The notes: a model not told the origin generated them from the letters alone. Positions 38,502-47,401 are shown, counted from the stretch's first letter. The stretch: 53,271 nucleotides of DNA from JANPPS01 sp043758105 (GCA_043758105.1 JAYVOF010000186.1:1-53271), one strand, 5' to 3'. Made by a program: numbers and translations.

Positions 38502-39110
38502 TCAACGCTCCTCCATCCGCGACAACCGGTCGTCCTTGCGCGCGCTGCCGACGGAGCTGCCGACCCAGTAGCCGACGACGCTGGTGGCCATGGCACCGAG
38601 CGTGCCCAGCAGCACATTCAGCACCGTCTCCGACCCCGGTGGGATGGTGCGGAACAGCACCATCGACATTACCGCGCCGAACGTCAGCAGCACGACCACG
38701 CTCACCACCGGGGCACCCCACGCCATCGCACTCCCGCTCGCCGCCAATTGCACCGTGGTGTCGCGGGCGCTGGCGACGTCCGTCAGTTGGGCCAGCAACG
38801 CCTGGTGCGCCGCGTTCTCCTGCGCGGCGGCGATCGCGGCGAGTTGGACGCGCAGCGCGCTGGCAACCGCCGGGTCCTGCAACGCCGAGACCTGCGCGTC
38901 CGGATCGGCGGCACCCGTGGCGGCGGCGATGGCGCCCTGGACCGCCGCGGTGACCGGTGCCGCGTCCTTGCCGAACAACCACCGGCCCAGCTCCGGCGCC
39001 ATGTCCAGCGCCACTGCGCCGGCCGCGCCCAGCGCCGTGCCGATGCCCGGGACGACGCTGCCGGCGGCGGCACCCTTGGCCGCGTCGATCGCCACTTGGG
39101 TGAAATCCAT
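38502..39110 (-). CDS. holin-like membrane protein
   Basis: 202 residues. Alanine- and glycine-rich N-terminal part (VAIDAAKGAAAGSVVPGIGTALGAAGAVALDM) followed by a charged, helical middle and two strong membrane helices near the end (MAWGAPVVSVVVLLTFGAVMSMVLF and VLNVLLGTLGAMATSVVGYWVGSSVG), then a basic tail (ARKDDRLSRMEER). This fits the 3TM-holin class next to endolysin genes. It would form pores to release the neighbouring muramidase. The ATG at 39110 has a GGGGAT in front; a GTG at 39116 is possible. It is the last gene of the late operon. Confidence 0.75.
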   Translation of the reverse strand: MDFTQVAIDAAKGAAAGSVVPGIGTALGAAGAVALDMAPELGRWLFGKDAAPVTAAVQGAIAAATGAADPDAQVSALQDPAVASALRVQLAAIAAAQENAAHQALLAQLTDVASARDTTVQLAASGSAMAWGAPVVSVVVLLTFGAVMSMVLFRTIPPGSETVLNVLLGTLGAMATSVVGYWVGSSVGSARKDDRLSRMEER

Positions 39111-39112
39111 GT

Positions 39113-39634
39113 TCACATCCCCATCCCGATGGCGTCATACGGCAAACGGCACAGCCGCCGGGCCCAGCCGGTGCCGAAGCTAGGCCAGGTCGGCAGCCCG
39201 GCCATGAAAATCAGGCGCTGGGCCATGAACTCGGCCATCAGCGTGGCGCCGTCCTTCGCGTGCACCGCGCCCAGGGTGGACGGGCCGATCATGCCGTCCA
39301 CCACGGTCCCGGCCGCGCGCTGCAGCCAGCGGGTGGCCGCACCCGGTCCCGCGTTCACCGCCGCGTCGAACACCAGCAACGCCAGTGGCGGCGGCAGATC
39401 ATCGCCGCGCACGCGGTCCCAGTAATCCCGCTTATAGATCGCCGACGCCTCCGGAATCGTCAGCGCCGGGATGTCCAAGGCCGGGTAGCTCGCGGCGCTA
39501 ATGCCGTATTTGGTGCCGCGGCACTCCCCCGTTCCGCAGACGCCGCCGGTCCAGTTGCCGGGGTCCTGCGGCGTCACGCTCAGGCCGCCCTCATGGCCCA
39601 CCACGATGGTGAAAGCTTTGTCGAACGCGCTCAT
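39113..39634 (-). CDS. GH108 phage muramidase (endolysin)
   Basis: 173 residues. The GH108 lysozyme start is plain: FDKAFTIVVGHEGGLSVTPQDPGNWTGG with the catalytic glutamate in HEGG, then GTKYGISAASYP, the IPEASAIYKRDYWDRVRGDDLP helix and the peptidoglycan-binding half FDAAVNAGPGAATRWLQRAAGTVVDGMIGPSTLGAVHA. It hydrolyses peptidoglycan at host lysis. ATG 39634 overlaps the upstream spanin-like gene by 4 bp. No signal peptide, so a holin is needed to reach the wall. Confidence 0.92.
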   Translation of the reverse strand: MSAFDKAFTIVVGHEGGLSVTPQDPGNWTGGVCGTGECRGTKYGISAASYPALDIPALTIPEASAIYKRDYWDRVRGDDLPPPLALLVFDAAVNAGPGAATRWLQRAAGTVVDGMIGPSTLGAVHAKDGATLMAEFMAQRLIFMAGLPTWPSFGTGWARRLCRLPYDAIGMGM

Positions 39635-40068
39635 TTTGGATCCTCCAGATGCGGCAGCGTCATGTCCGGCCAATTCGGCGCAGCCAGGTCTTCGCGGGAG
39701 CACAGGCCCACCACGATCGTTTGTGCGTTGAGCCCAGCGTGACGCAGCTCATGCGCACGGCGGTGCCACCAGCGGGCCAGGTCCCAGCCGCGGTCGCGGT
39801 CGCGCTCCAGCTCGGCCACCCGCGCCTCCTTGCGCAGTAACTCGGTGCGCATCCGGTCGAACAGGTCGGCGTGTTCCCGGCCGAGTGCCGTGCGCTGCGC
39901 CTCCAGCTCCCGCAGCAGATCCTGCTGCCGGGTCAGCGTGCGGTCCACGTATTTGTCGCCCCGGTCCGCCCACCAGCGCACCGCGACCCAGGCGGCGCTC
40001 GCCAGCGACGGGATGCCGGCCGCGGCCACCACCCACCAGGGGCTGGCCGAATTGGCGAGCTCAGTCAA
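39631..40068 (-). CDS. membrane-anchored coiled-coil protein, spanin-like
   Basis: 145 residues from a TTG at 40068. One membrane helix near the N-terminus (PWWVVAAAGIPSLASAAWVAV), then a long charged coiled-coil-like stretch (DKYVDRTLTRQQDLLRELEAQRTALGREHADLFDRMRTELLRKEARVAELERDRDRG) and a C-terminal part ending WPDMTLPHLEDPK. The layout is that of an inner-membrane spanin (Rz-type), and position beside the lysozyme supports this. No ATG fits before the coiled coil; the TTG has an AGGTG 5 bases upstream and overlaps the previous gene's stop. Family not recognised. Confidence 0.6.
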   Translation of the reverse strand: MTELANSASPWWVVAAAGIPSLASAAWVAVRWWADRGDKYVDRTLTRQQDLLRELEAQRTALGREHADLFDRMRTELLRKEARVAELERDRDRGWDLARWWHRRAHELRHAGLNAQTIVVGLCSREDLAAPNWPDMTLPHLEDPK

Positions 40069-40489
40069 AACGCACCTGTGCCGGGACCGGGAGCGGGCGT
40101 ATCCGGCGCGGCAGGCGGCAGATGCTGGTGGCGTTGATGGCGCACCAGCCGGCATAGACGCCCACCGACGGCGCGCCCGGCACGGCCGCCCATACGCCGA
40201 CCGTCAGCAGCGCCCAAAACCAGCACAGCGCCACGGCACCGACCCAGCGCAACAGGCGGTGATCGGACAGCAAAAACACCAGCTGCATCACGCCCAGCCC
40301 CATGCCGGCGGAGTGCCAGAACCGCTCGTCCTCCAGGCGTAGCAGCACCTGCATGCTGGGCCAGGGATCATGGAGGCTCGACAGCGCGCCCCAGGCGATG
40401 GCCGTCAGCGCGGACCAGAATTCGGCCCACCAGGGCTCGCGCCGCAACAGCCGGGCGATGTCGGCGCAGCTTCGCTTAAACGCCTTCAT
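40061..40489 (-). CDS. multi-pass membrane protein of the lysis region
   Basis: 142 residues with about three or four hydrophobic segments (FWSALTAIAWGALSSL, MGLGVMQLVFLLSDHRLL, WVGAVALCWFWALLTVGVWAAVP, VGVYAGWCAINATSI), basic ends and no family I recognise. It is placed between the last fibre gene and the spanin/lysozyme genes, so a lysis or membrane role is likely, for example an accessory holin. The ATG at 40489 has a GGGGGC before it. It overlaps the following TTG-started gene by 8 bp. Confidence 0.6.
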   Translation of the reverse strand: MKAFKRSCADIARLLRREPWWAEFWSALTAIAWGALSSLHDPWPSMQVLLRLEDERFWHSAGMGLGVMQLVFLLSDHRLLRWVGAVALCWFWALLTVGVWAAVPGAPSVGVYAGWCAINATSICRLPRRIRPLPVPAQVRFD

Positions 40490-40502
40490 GGGTGCCCCCG
40501 GT

Positions 40503-42410
40503 TCAATGGGTCCACCGGCTGATGATACCGCCCGGGTTCAGGAACCCGCGCACCGCCGCCGCCACCTTCGGGGCGATGATGGCGGTCCCATTCGGGCCGC
40601 TTGGGTGCAATCCCGTGCTGTCCACGCCGGCCGCGTTGGCGAGGAACCCGGCGCTCGACACGTAATGCACCCGGGCCGGCACGCTGCTGGCGGCCGGCAC
40701 GGCGGCGAGATAGGCGTTACTTTGCGCCGCCACCGGCAGCGGGTTCAGCAGCACGATGGGGCACGTGGTCGCGGCCAGCAGGGCGTTCACGACGGCCGTG
40801 GCCGCCGCCTGAATGTTGGCGCCGCCGTCATTGGTGCCGTGATTGATGATGATCAGGTCCGGCGACGGGCTGAACCCCCGCGTCACCCCGGCCGCTAGGC
40901 TCGCGTAGGTGGTGCCGAACACTGGGGTATTGCCGAATGTGGTGGTGTATCCGGTGCCGCCCCAGCCGGCGAAGCCGATCTCCGCCCCCAAATGCTCGCG
41001 CAACGCCGCGACCCAGCCCAACAGTGCGTCATTGTTGTCGGGCGTCGTGCTGATCGCTTCACCCAGGGTGCGGATGCCCTCGACGATGCTATCGCCGAAC
41101 ACCAGCACCCGCAGCGGCGCGGCACCCGGGGCCAGCACCGCCGCCCCGGTGGCGAGCGTGAGGCCGGTGAAGCGGATCGCGGTCTGCGACGGCGCGTTCC
41201 AGCGGTTCAGCGTCCCGGTGCTGTCCATCGACTTGAACCATAGTTCCAGCAGGTGGAACGGCACGTCGGCGTTGCTGGTGCCGGACGGGATGGCGCAGGC
41301 GATGGTCGCCGCCACGGCCGCCATCGTCCACGGCCCGTTATCCACACGCCACCATATCTGGCTCAGCGGGGCCGCATTCTGGCTCACGTCGAAATTCAGC
41401 GTGCAGGCGGTGCCGCTGAACAGGGTGCGGACATAGGCGCCGGGGTTCCACGCGGTGGCGACGGTGGAGGTCACCTGCCAGTTGAACGGGCTATACAACA
41501 GCGCCGGATTGTTGGGTTGGATCACGGTGGGACCGGTGGCGGTGGTGAAGCTCGTGGGTCCGCCGGTCGCCGTATTCGGCCCGGCGCCGGTCACGCTGAT
41601 GCTGTGCGACCCGGCCGCCGGCGTGGCCACGGTGAAGCTATAGCTGCCGGAGCCGATGGTGGCCGCGACGCTCACGGACGCGCCGCCATCGAGGCTATAG
41701 GTCAGGCCCGTCGGCGCGGACCCGGCGTAACTCCCGCCGATGGTGCTGGTGCCGCCTGGCGTGAGGCCGGTGATGCCGGGCGCGCCGATCGTGGGCGTGA
41801 CGGCGGCCCCCGTGCTGTCGGCGCCGGTGCCGTCGAGGTGATAGAGCGCCATCAGCGCGGTTTCGCCGCCGGAATAGGGGGCGCTGGGCGGCGTGAAGGC
41901 CGCACTGTAGCGGATGCCGGCGAACACCGCGAGCTCATCGACCGCGCCGGGCCAGGTGAAAGGTCCGTAGAAATTGGGCCCGGCCTCGAAATTGCGGAGG
42001 CCGAGGCCCGCGCCGAACGTGGCACCGGTCGCCGATAGCGCGGTGGTGCTGGTCGCGACCGCCGCACCGTCCAGCCACAGGGTCGATCCGGCGGGCCCGC
42101 TGGTGAGCGCCACGTGGTGCCACGCCGCATTCAACCCGGCATACGCGCCGCCCGACAGCGCGGTTTGGGTGCCGCCGGAGCCGATATAGGCCACGAGGTT
42201 GCCACCATTGGTGCCGACCCAGAACACGGTCGAATTGCCGAACGCGACGGCGGGGCCGGAGCCGCCACCGCGAATCCAGGCCTCGGCCGTAAAGCCCGAC
42301 GCGCCGAACGTCACGCTGGCGCTGGATGCGGTGCCGCCGGACAGCGCCTGACCGAACTTGGCCGTGCTGCTGTCGAAAATCGCGCCCGTGAGAGTGAGGG
42401 TGTTCGCCAT
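40503..42410 (-). CDS. tail fibre with LamG-like and SGNH hydrolase domains
   Basis: 635 residues. A LamG/concanavalin-like domain is at about 1-200 (FTAEAWIRGGGSGPAVAFGNS, AAWHHVALTSGPAGSTLWLDGAAV), followed by an Ig-like stretch (TPGGTSTIGGSYAG...TFTVATPAAGSHSISVTG-type) and an SGNH/GDSL hydrolase from about 425: block I LVFGDSIVEG (Ser), block III NHGTND (Asn), block V DSTGLHPSG (Asp/His). Such fibres bind host glycans and remove acetyl or other ester groups. The tail opens with MANTLTLTGAIFD. It follows the collagen-like fibre gene by 1 bp. Enzyme activity is inferred from motifs only. Confidence 0.85.
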   Translation of the reverse strand: MANTLTLTGAIFDSSTAKFGQALSGGTASSASVTFGASGFTAEAWIRGGGSGPAVAFGNSTVFWVGTNGGNLVAYIGSGGTQTALSGGAYAGLNAAWHHVALTSGPAGSTLWLDGAAVATSTTALSATGATFGAGLGLRNFEAGPNFYGPFTWPGAVDELAVFAGIRYSAAFTPPSAPYSGGETALMALYHLDGTGADSTGAAVTPTIGAPGITGLTPGGTSTIGGSYAGSAPTGLTYSLDGGASVSVAATIGSGSYSFTVATPAAGSHSISVTGAGPNTATGGPTSFTTATGPTVIQPNNPALLYSPFNWQVTSTVATAWNPGAYVRTLFSGTACTLNFDVSQNAAPLSQIWWRVDNGPWTMAAVAATIACAIPSGTSNADVPFHLLELWFKSMDSTGTLNRWNAPSQTAIRFTGLTLATGAAVLAPGAAPLRVLVFGDSIVEGIRTLGEAISTTPDNNDALLGWVAALREHLGAEIGFAGWGGTGYTTTFGNTPVFGTTYASLAAGVTRGFSPSPDLIIINHGTNDGGANIQAAATAVVNALLAATTCPIVLLNPLPVAAQSNAYLAAVPAASSVPARVHYVSSAGFLANAAGVDSTGLHPSGPNGTAIIAPKVAAAVRGFLNPGGIISRWTH

Positions 42411-42411
42411 T

Positions 42412-44307
42412 CTAGTAATCTCCGAACCAGGTCACGCCGGCGTCGGGCGTGGTGAAGCGGAACACGTCGATTTTCCCCGCCGCAGTATTGGGGGTGGGCG
42501 GCGTGCTGCCGGGCCAGCGGACGTTGGGCGGCAGCGTCACCGCCCGGCCGGCCGTCGCGTCCTGCCGCAGATAGACGGTGATGCCCTGCAGCTGCCCGGA
42601 AACGCCGCCGGCCAGGGTCAATGTCGTGCTGCCGGTGAGCGTGAGGTCGTAGGCCAGACTCCCGCTGCTGGCGGCGGCGAGCGTGATTGTGCCGCTGGCG
42701 GCGGCGTTGGTGGTGACGGGCACGGTCGCCCCGGCACCGCTCAACACACCGCCCGTAAGGGTAAGCCCAGCGCCGAAACCGAGGTTCCCCTGATGCCACA
42801 CCCCACTGGCGCCGACCCGCAGCGTGCCGCCCGACGGCGTCGCCACCACGTCGCCGGCGGCGTTGGACTGCAGACTGGCGCCGCCCGCCCAGCCGAGGCC
42901 CTGGGTGGTCGCCAATTTCAGGCCGATGTTGTCATACAGCGTGGCAGCGGTGAAATCGATGCCGTGCAGCCAGCCGCCCAACAGCGTCCACGGCCCGAAC
43001 GGCGTGTTCACATTCGCCGCCGCGGCGGTGATATCGCCGGTCATGGTCATCGCGCGGCCGACCGTGCCGGTGATGGCGTTCTGCTCGATCAAGATGCCGC
43101 TATGGCTGCGGACCAGCGCCTCACCGGCGCGCGCCGGGCTTTGGCCGATCACCAGCGCGGCGGTGATGTTCGCCGCCGTGCCCCCATGGGTGAACGCGTT
43201 GCTCTCGGGCACGAGCTGCAGCGCCACGGTGAAGCGCGGCAGCGTGCCGCGATACGGGGTCCAGCCGGTGTCGTTGCCGCGGTTGACCGGATTGATCTCA
43301 TAGCCGACGACGCCATAGGTGCTGGTGTTGTCGTTCGGACCCTCGGCAATCGTCCATAGACCGAACATCTGTCCGCCCGGCACACCCGGCGCCACCTGCC
43401 ATACCGCCTGCACCGCGTGGGCGAAGTCATACGTCGTCTGACCCGGCTGTGTGTTGGTATAGGCGGTGCGCGTGCCATAGGCGATGCTGGTGGGCGTGAG
43501 GGTGCCCGGATTATAGATGTCGAGGAACGGCCCAATCGTGCCGCTGCTGGCACCCGGCTGGTTGCTGATGGTGACGGTGCCGGTCAGCGCCGCCTGTGCG
43601 CCGCTGGCGGTGACGAAGCCGCGGGCATTGGTGAGCTGCGCCGTGTCGGTCGGGATGATCGGAGACCCGGCGAGGTCGGCATAGGCCCCGCTGGCGGCGA
43701 CCGCGGCGAGGCCGAGGTTGCCGCGGGCGGCGGCGGCACTCGCGAGGTCGGACAGGTTGGCCGATTTCTGCGCCGCGCCGACGATGCGCGTATCGTTGCC
43801 GGCCGCGACGGTGCCAGCGGTGGTGCCGACGGTGTTCCCGCCACTGCCGGTGCCCGCGGGGCCGGCCGCGCCCTGCGGACCAGCGGGGCCTTGCGAACCA
43901 GCCGGGCCGGTGGCACCCGGCGTGCCCGGTATACCTGATGTGCCCGATGTGCCGGGCGTGCCTGGTGCGCCCGAAATGCCCTGCTGACCTTGCGGGCCAG
44001 CGGGACCCGTCGCTCCGGTTTGCCCCGCCGGACCCGCCGGACCCACGCCCCCACCGGTGCCGCCCCCGGTCGCGGCGAGGACTCCCGCGGTAAGGCTCAA
44101 CCCGGCCCCGAGCGACACCGGCTCCGGTCCACCCGGCCCGGTCGAGACCCGGCCCAACAGCTGTCCCTGCGGCAGCACAAGCGCCGGCTGCGTGCTGGCC
44201 AGCAGCGTGCCGATGGTGACGCTCTTGGTCGTGCCCCCCTGACTCACCGGGAGTTCGTCAGCCGCGCTGACCGTGGCGGTCAGAGGAAGTTGCTTGATCG
44301 TGGGCAT
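42412..44307 (-). CDS. collagen-like tail fibre
   Basis: 631 residues. N-terminal attachment module (MPTIKQLPLTATVSAADELP...SQGGTTKSVTIGTLLA, about 1-78) shared with the next upstream spike gene; then about 22 G-X-Y triplets at 89-154 (GPAGPAGQTGATGPAGPQGQ...), likely a trimeric collagen-like rod; then beta-rich parts with SNLSDLASAAAARGNLGLAAVA (a common fibre repeat), and a C-terminal region with repeating GGVLSGAG/TLTGSTTLTLAGG units. It probably forms the long fibre that contacts the host. The 85-bp gap ahead of it holds a hairpin. Confidence 0.85.
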   Translation of the reverse strand: MPTIKQLPLTATVSAADELPVSQGGTTKSVTIGTLLASTQPALVLPQGQLLGRVSTGPGGPEPVSLGAGLSLTAGVLAATGGGTGGGVGPAGPAGQTGATGPAGPQGQQGISGAPGTPGTSGTSGIPGTPGATGPAGSQGPAGPQGAAGPAGTGSGGNTVGTTAGTVAAGNDTRIVGAAQKSANLSDLASAAAARGNLGLAAVAASGAYADLAGSPIIPTDTAQLTNARGFVTASGAQAALTGTVTISNQPGASSGTIGPFLDIYNPGTLTPTSIAYGTRTAYTNTQPGQTTYDFAHAVQAVWQVAPGVPGGQMFGLWTIAEGPNDNTSTYGVVGYEINPVNRGNDTGWTPYRGTLPRFTVALQLVPESNAFTHGGTAANITAALVIGQSPARAGEALVRSHSGILIEQNAITGTVGRAMTMTGDITAAAANVNTPFGPWTLLGGWLHGIDFTAATLYDNIGLKLATTQGLGWAGGASLQSNAAGDVVATPSGGTLRVGASGVWHQGNLGFGAGLTLTGGVLSGAGATVPVTTNAAASGTITLAAASSGSLAYDLTLTGSTTLTLAGGVSGQLQGITVYLRQDATAGRAVTLPPNVRWPGSTPPTPNTAAGKIDVFRFTTPDAGVTWFGDY

Positions 44308-44339
44308 TGCGCCGCTCTCCATAAAAATTGCGTCTTCTT

Positions 44340-44384
44340 CCCCCTCTCCCGAGGCGAGAGGGGGTATTGAGTCCTTTATAAAGA
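44340..44384 (-). promoter_or_regulatory. hairpin and palindrome between two fibre genes
   Basis: CCCCCTCTC (44340-44348) pairs perfectly with GAGAGGGGG (44356-44364) over a 7-nt loop, between the collagen-like fibre start (44307) and the beta-helix spike stop (44393). Just beyond is CTTTATAAAG, a 10-bp palindrome at about 44374-44383. This is the largest gap within the fibre block. It may be a processing or attenuation site, or mark a point where a fibre gene was swapped in. Confidence 0.5.
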
Positions 44385-44392
44385 AAATATCC

Positions 44393-46912
44393 CTATGCGA
44401 CCGCAAACCAACCCACCGGCCCGGTGCCCGACCGTTTCACCCATAACGTCGTCCCCACCCCGCCATCCAGGTTGCGGTAATCCGACCCCGGTGGCGCCAC
44501 GACGACCCCCTCCGGACTGCCATGACCCAGCGTCACCACGAACCCGAACGGCTCCCCATCCGATCCCACCCGCACCCGCCCGGTCCCGGCGGGCCGCAAC
44601 GTCAGATCGCCCGCCCCGGCCGTGCGCATCACCAGACTGCCATCCCCGGCCGGTGCCAGATAATCCGCCGGTGCAAACAGCACCGCCTGCCACCCGCCCC
44701 AGGTGCCCCGCCACTCCACCGCGGACGTCGCCGGCACCAAAATATCCGTGCCGGTCCAGTTGTCCTGAAACGGCACGCTGCCGGCGCGCTGAAACCGGAC
44801 GGCGCAGTTGCATAACAGCCGCAGCCGCCGCCCCTCCGCCACCGGCAGGCCCACGGACGCCGCGGCCGTGGCACCAATACCATCGCCACTGACGGTCACC
44901 ACCGGCGCGCTGCCGCCATACCCGGCCCCGGACGCGGTCACCGCCACTCCGATCACTGCGCCGCCGCGCACATACGCCACCGCCACGGCCCCGGCGCCGG
45001 ACCCCACGACGCTGACACTCGCCTGCGTGTAGCCACTGCCGCCGGATTGTACTTTTATATAAGTGATCTGCCCGGCCACCGCCGCCTGGTGCTGACCCAT
45101 CAGGCTCTGCACCGGGCTTGGCGCGGCGGTCACCATCGCCTCATCCAGCACATCCGGCACCTGAATTTGCTGCTGCCCGCCGACGGTCGCCGGGTTGCAA
45201 ATGATCCGTGCCAGATTGTTCCACCGGTTGTCCCGCAGCACGATCGCGTCCGTGTGCGCCCACAGCGCCATCGAGGAATCGGTGCCGAACAACGCGTTCC
45301 CCACCACCGCCAACCCCTGCGGCGCGTCCACCAGATACACGCCGCCACCGCCGGGCCGCAGCGTGATACTGTTCCCCTCGATGCTGATACTGTTTGACGC
45401 CAGCCCGAAATTCTGCCCGCGCCCGTCCGTCTCCACGTTATACACGGTAATACACCAGCCATTATTGGCCAGCGTATTGCCCCGCACTCGCATCCCGTGA
45501 CTGCCGCCCGGGTTCACGCCCACGGCACAGCCCTGCACCGCATTGCCCACCACGTCGCACCCCAGGCACCCGCCGGCATCGATCCCGAACGCGGAGCCGG
45601 TGCCCATGATCACATTATCCGCCACGCGGCTTCCGGCCGCGTTCATCAGGATGCCGGACGCGCCCGGCCCCATCGTCACCTGATTGCCCACCACCTGGAG
45701 CCCCAGGCCCGACACGGCGATGCCATACGCGGCGTTGTCGTGACACACATTGCCCGCCACCAGCACCGCGATCGCGTCCGGATTGGCGTTGCCCCACACG
45801 GGCGGCTCCGCATTGGTTTGGTTGAAATTACCCACCGAAATGCCGCGCTGATTGCCCCACGCCCGGCACCCGACGATCCGCCCGAGCCGCGCGGTTTGGG
45901 TAAACGCCGGGTCATTATCATCCAAACACAGGCCATACGCGCCATTCCCGTGCGCCTCGCATCCGTCAATCAGCGCGCCGGACGCCGCCTGCACCCACAA
46001 GCCATGCACCTGATTGCCCGCGAACACACAACGCAAAACCCGGTGCTGCGACGGCGATCCGCTCAGCCCGTCGCGCGCCTGAATCGTCAGCCCGGTGCCC
46101 AGCGTCGGACCGGACGCGCCCTGAAACACACACAAATCGAACAAAGTCGTGGTGCAAACCGGCGTCACCAATAGACCCCAGCTATCGCCGCTCCCCCCGT
46201 TGGCGTCGAAAATAATCCCAGACGCCGCAAAGGACGCGCCCTGCACGCTGATCCACGCGCCACCCACCTGAAACCGCCGCCGCAACACCGTGCGACCCGC
46301 GACACCCAGCAGCACCGCCGACTGCGCAATCGTCCATTGCCCGTTCACGATATACGTCTTGGCCCCGAACCGCACCGGACGGCCGCTCGCCAGCGCCGCG
46401 TTGACCGCCGCACTATCGTCGGTCACGCCGTCGCCCGCGGCACCCCACGCCTCCACCGCCACGGCATCCATCGCCCAATCCGCCAACGACCGCGCCAACC
46501 CGCCCGAGACGTGCGTCGTGTGCGCCGACAGATCGATCCCGCCCAGCGCGCCCAGCCCCGCCATCGCCGCGCCATACGGCACCCGCACGTCCCGCCCGCC
46601 CTGCGACATCGCCACGCCATCGATCGCCCCCGGCACGCCCCCCACCGCGAGCCCCCCGACCGTGAACACCGCCGGACCCGACAGCACGCCGGCATTCAGC
46701 GTGAACGGCGCCGCGACGCTGATCGGCTCCGCACCCCCCACCCCCGCGCTGCTGCGCCCGACCAGCGTGCCGGGCGCCAGCGCCAGCGCCCGCTGATACC
46801 CGTCTAGCAGCTGCGACCGTGTGACGCTGCGCGTCGTGCCGGCCTGACTCGCGGGAATGATGTCCGCGTCCCCGGCCGCGATAGCCGGCGCCAATTGACT
46901 GATCGTCGGCAT
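44393..46912 (-). CDS. beta-helix tail spike with pectate-lyase-like fold
   Basis: 839 residues. N-terminal module MPTISQLAPAIAAGDADIIP...SQAGTTRSVTRSQLLDG (1-80) as in the collagen-like fibre. Then the tail-spike lead AVEAWGAAGDGVTDDSAAVNAALASGRPVRFGAKTYIV (Pectate_lyase_3-type), followed by a right-handed beta-helix (repeats such as GALIDGCEAHGNGAYGLCLDDN, GNVCHDNAAYGIAVSGLGLQVVGNQVTMG, ADNVIMGTGSAFGIDAGGCLGCDVVGNAVQGC) up to about 600, then a C-terminal domain. Beta-helix spikes commonly bind or cleave surface polysaccharides; no catalytic residues can be named by eye. Confidence 0.88.
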   Translation of the reverse strand: MPTISQLAPAIAAGDADIIPASQAGTTRSVTRSQLLDGYQRALALAPGTLVGRSSAGVGGAEPISVAAPFTLNAGVLSGPAVFTVGGLAVGGVPGAIDGVAMSQGGRDVRVPYGAAMAGLGALGGIDLSAHTTHVSGGLARSLADWAMDAVAVEAWGAAGDGVTDDSAAVNAALASGRPVRFGAKTYIVNGQWTIAQSAVLLGVAGRTVLRRRFQVGGAWISVQGASFAASGIIFDANGGSGDSWGLLVTPVCTTTLFDLCVFQGASGPTLGTGLTIQARDGLSGSPSQHRVLRCVFAGNQVHGLWVQAASGALIDGCEAHGNGAYGLCLDDNDPAFTQTARLGRIVGCRAWGNQRGISVGNFNQTNAEPPVWGNANPDAIAVLVAGNVCHDNAAYGIAVSGLGLQVVGNQVTMGPGASGILMNAAGSRVADNVIMGTGSAFGIDAGGCLGCDVVGNAVQGCAVGVNPGGSHGMRVRGNTLANNGWCITVYNVETDGRGQNFGLASNSISIEGNSITLRPGGGGVYLVDAPQGLAVVGNALFGTDSSMALWAHTDAIVLRDNRWNNLARIICNPATVGGQQQIQVPDVLDEAMVTAAPSPVQSLMGQHQAAVAGQITYIKVQSGGSGYTQASVSVVGSGAGAVAVAYVRGGAVIGVAVTASGAGYGGSAPVVTVSGDGIGATAAASVGLPVAEGRRLRLLCNCAVRFQRAGSVPFQDNWTGTDILVPATSAVEWRGTWGGWQAVLFAPADYLAPAGDGSLVMRTAGAGDLTLRPAGTGRVRVGSDGEPFGFVVTLGHGSPEGVVVAPPGSDYRNLDGGVGTTLWVKRSGTGPVGWFAVA

Positions 46913-46915
46913 GTC

Positions 46916-47401
46916 TTAGCTCCCCAGGTCCAACGCCTGCCCGTTCTCATCCACCAGCGACGCCCCGCCCTCCGTCTGCAACGACGTCGGCAATGACGGT
47001 GCCGCCGCCAGCGCGATCACCGGCAGCAGCACCGAGCGGGACAGCGTCCGCCCCGCCTGCGTCCCGATGCTGAGCGTCACGGTATAGGTCGTCCCCGCGT
47101 GCCCGCCGCCGAGCCACAGCACCGCCCGCGCCCCATCGGCCGCCGCGGAACTGAGCGCCAAATCCCCCGGATTGGCCGGGCTGATGTTCACATCCAGCGT
47201 CGCCACCGCGTCCCCGTCATTGCCCGTCAGCGCCGGCGAGATGTCGAATTGGTAATCCAGCACATCCCCCGGGTCCTTCGCCGGCCAGGCCGGGAGCGCC
47301 TTGGACACCGCCGGCGTGCCGCGGGGCGTCGGCACGAAGCCATCCACCACCAGCACCCGGGCCACGCTCGGCTTCCACACATGTGTTGCGGTCGTTGCCA
47401 T
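46916..47401 (-). CDS. small tail protein, immunoglobulin-like
   Basis: 161 residues: TTATHVWKPSVARVLVVDGFVPTPRGTPAVSKALPAWPAKDPGDVLDYQFDISPALTGNDGDAVATLDVNISP, then beta-rich strands (AVLWLGGGHAGTTYTVTLSIGTQAGRTLSRSVLLPVIAL), and a conserved end SLQTEGGASLVDENGQALDLGS. Beta-sandwich character is suggested by strand spacing. It is in the fibre block between the glycine-rich protein and the beta-helix spike, 3 bp before the latter. A structural or adaptor role is likely; family not recognised. Confidence 0.65.
   Translation of the reverse strand: MATTATHVWKPSVARVLVVDGFVPTPRGTPAVSKALPAWPAKDPGDVLDYQFDISPALTGNDGDAVATLDVNISPANPGDLALSSAAADGARAVLWLGGGHAGTTYTVTLSIGTQAGRTLSRSVLLPVIALAAAPSLPTSLQTEGGASLVDENGQALDLGS

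Noticed and set aside
41253..42038. 261-codon plus-strand frame in the LamG-SGNH gene
   Set aside because: Shadow frame; the opposite strand encodes LamG and SGNH motifs.
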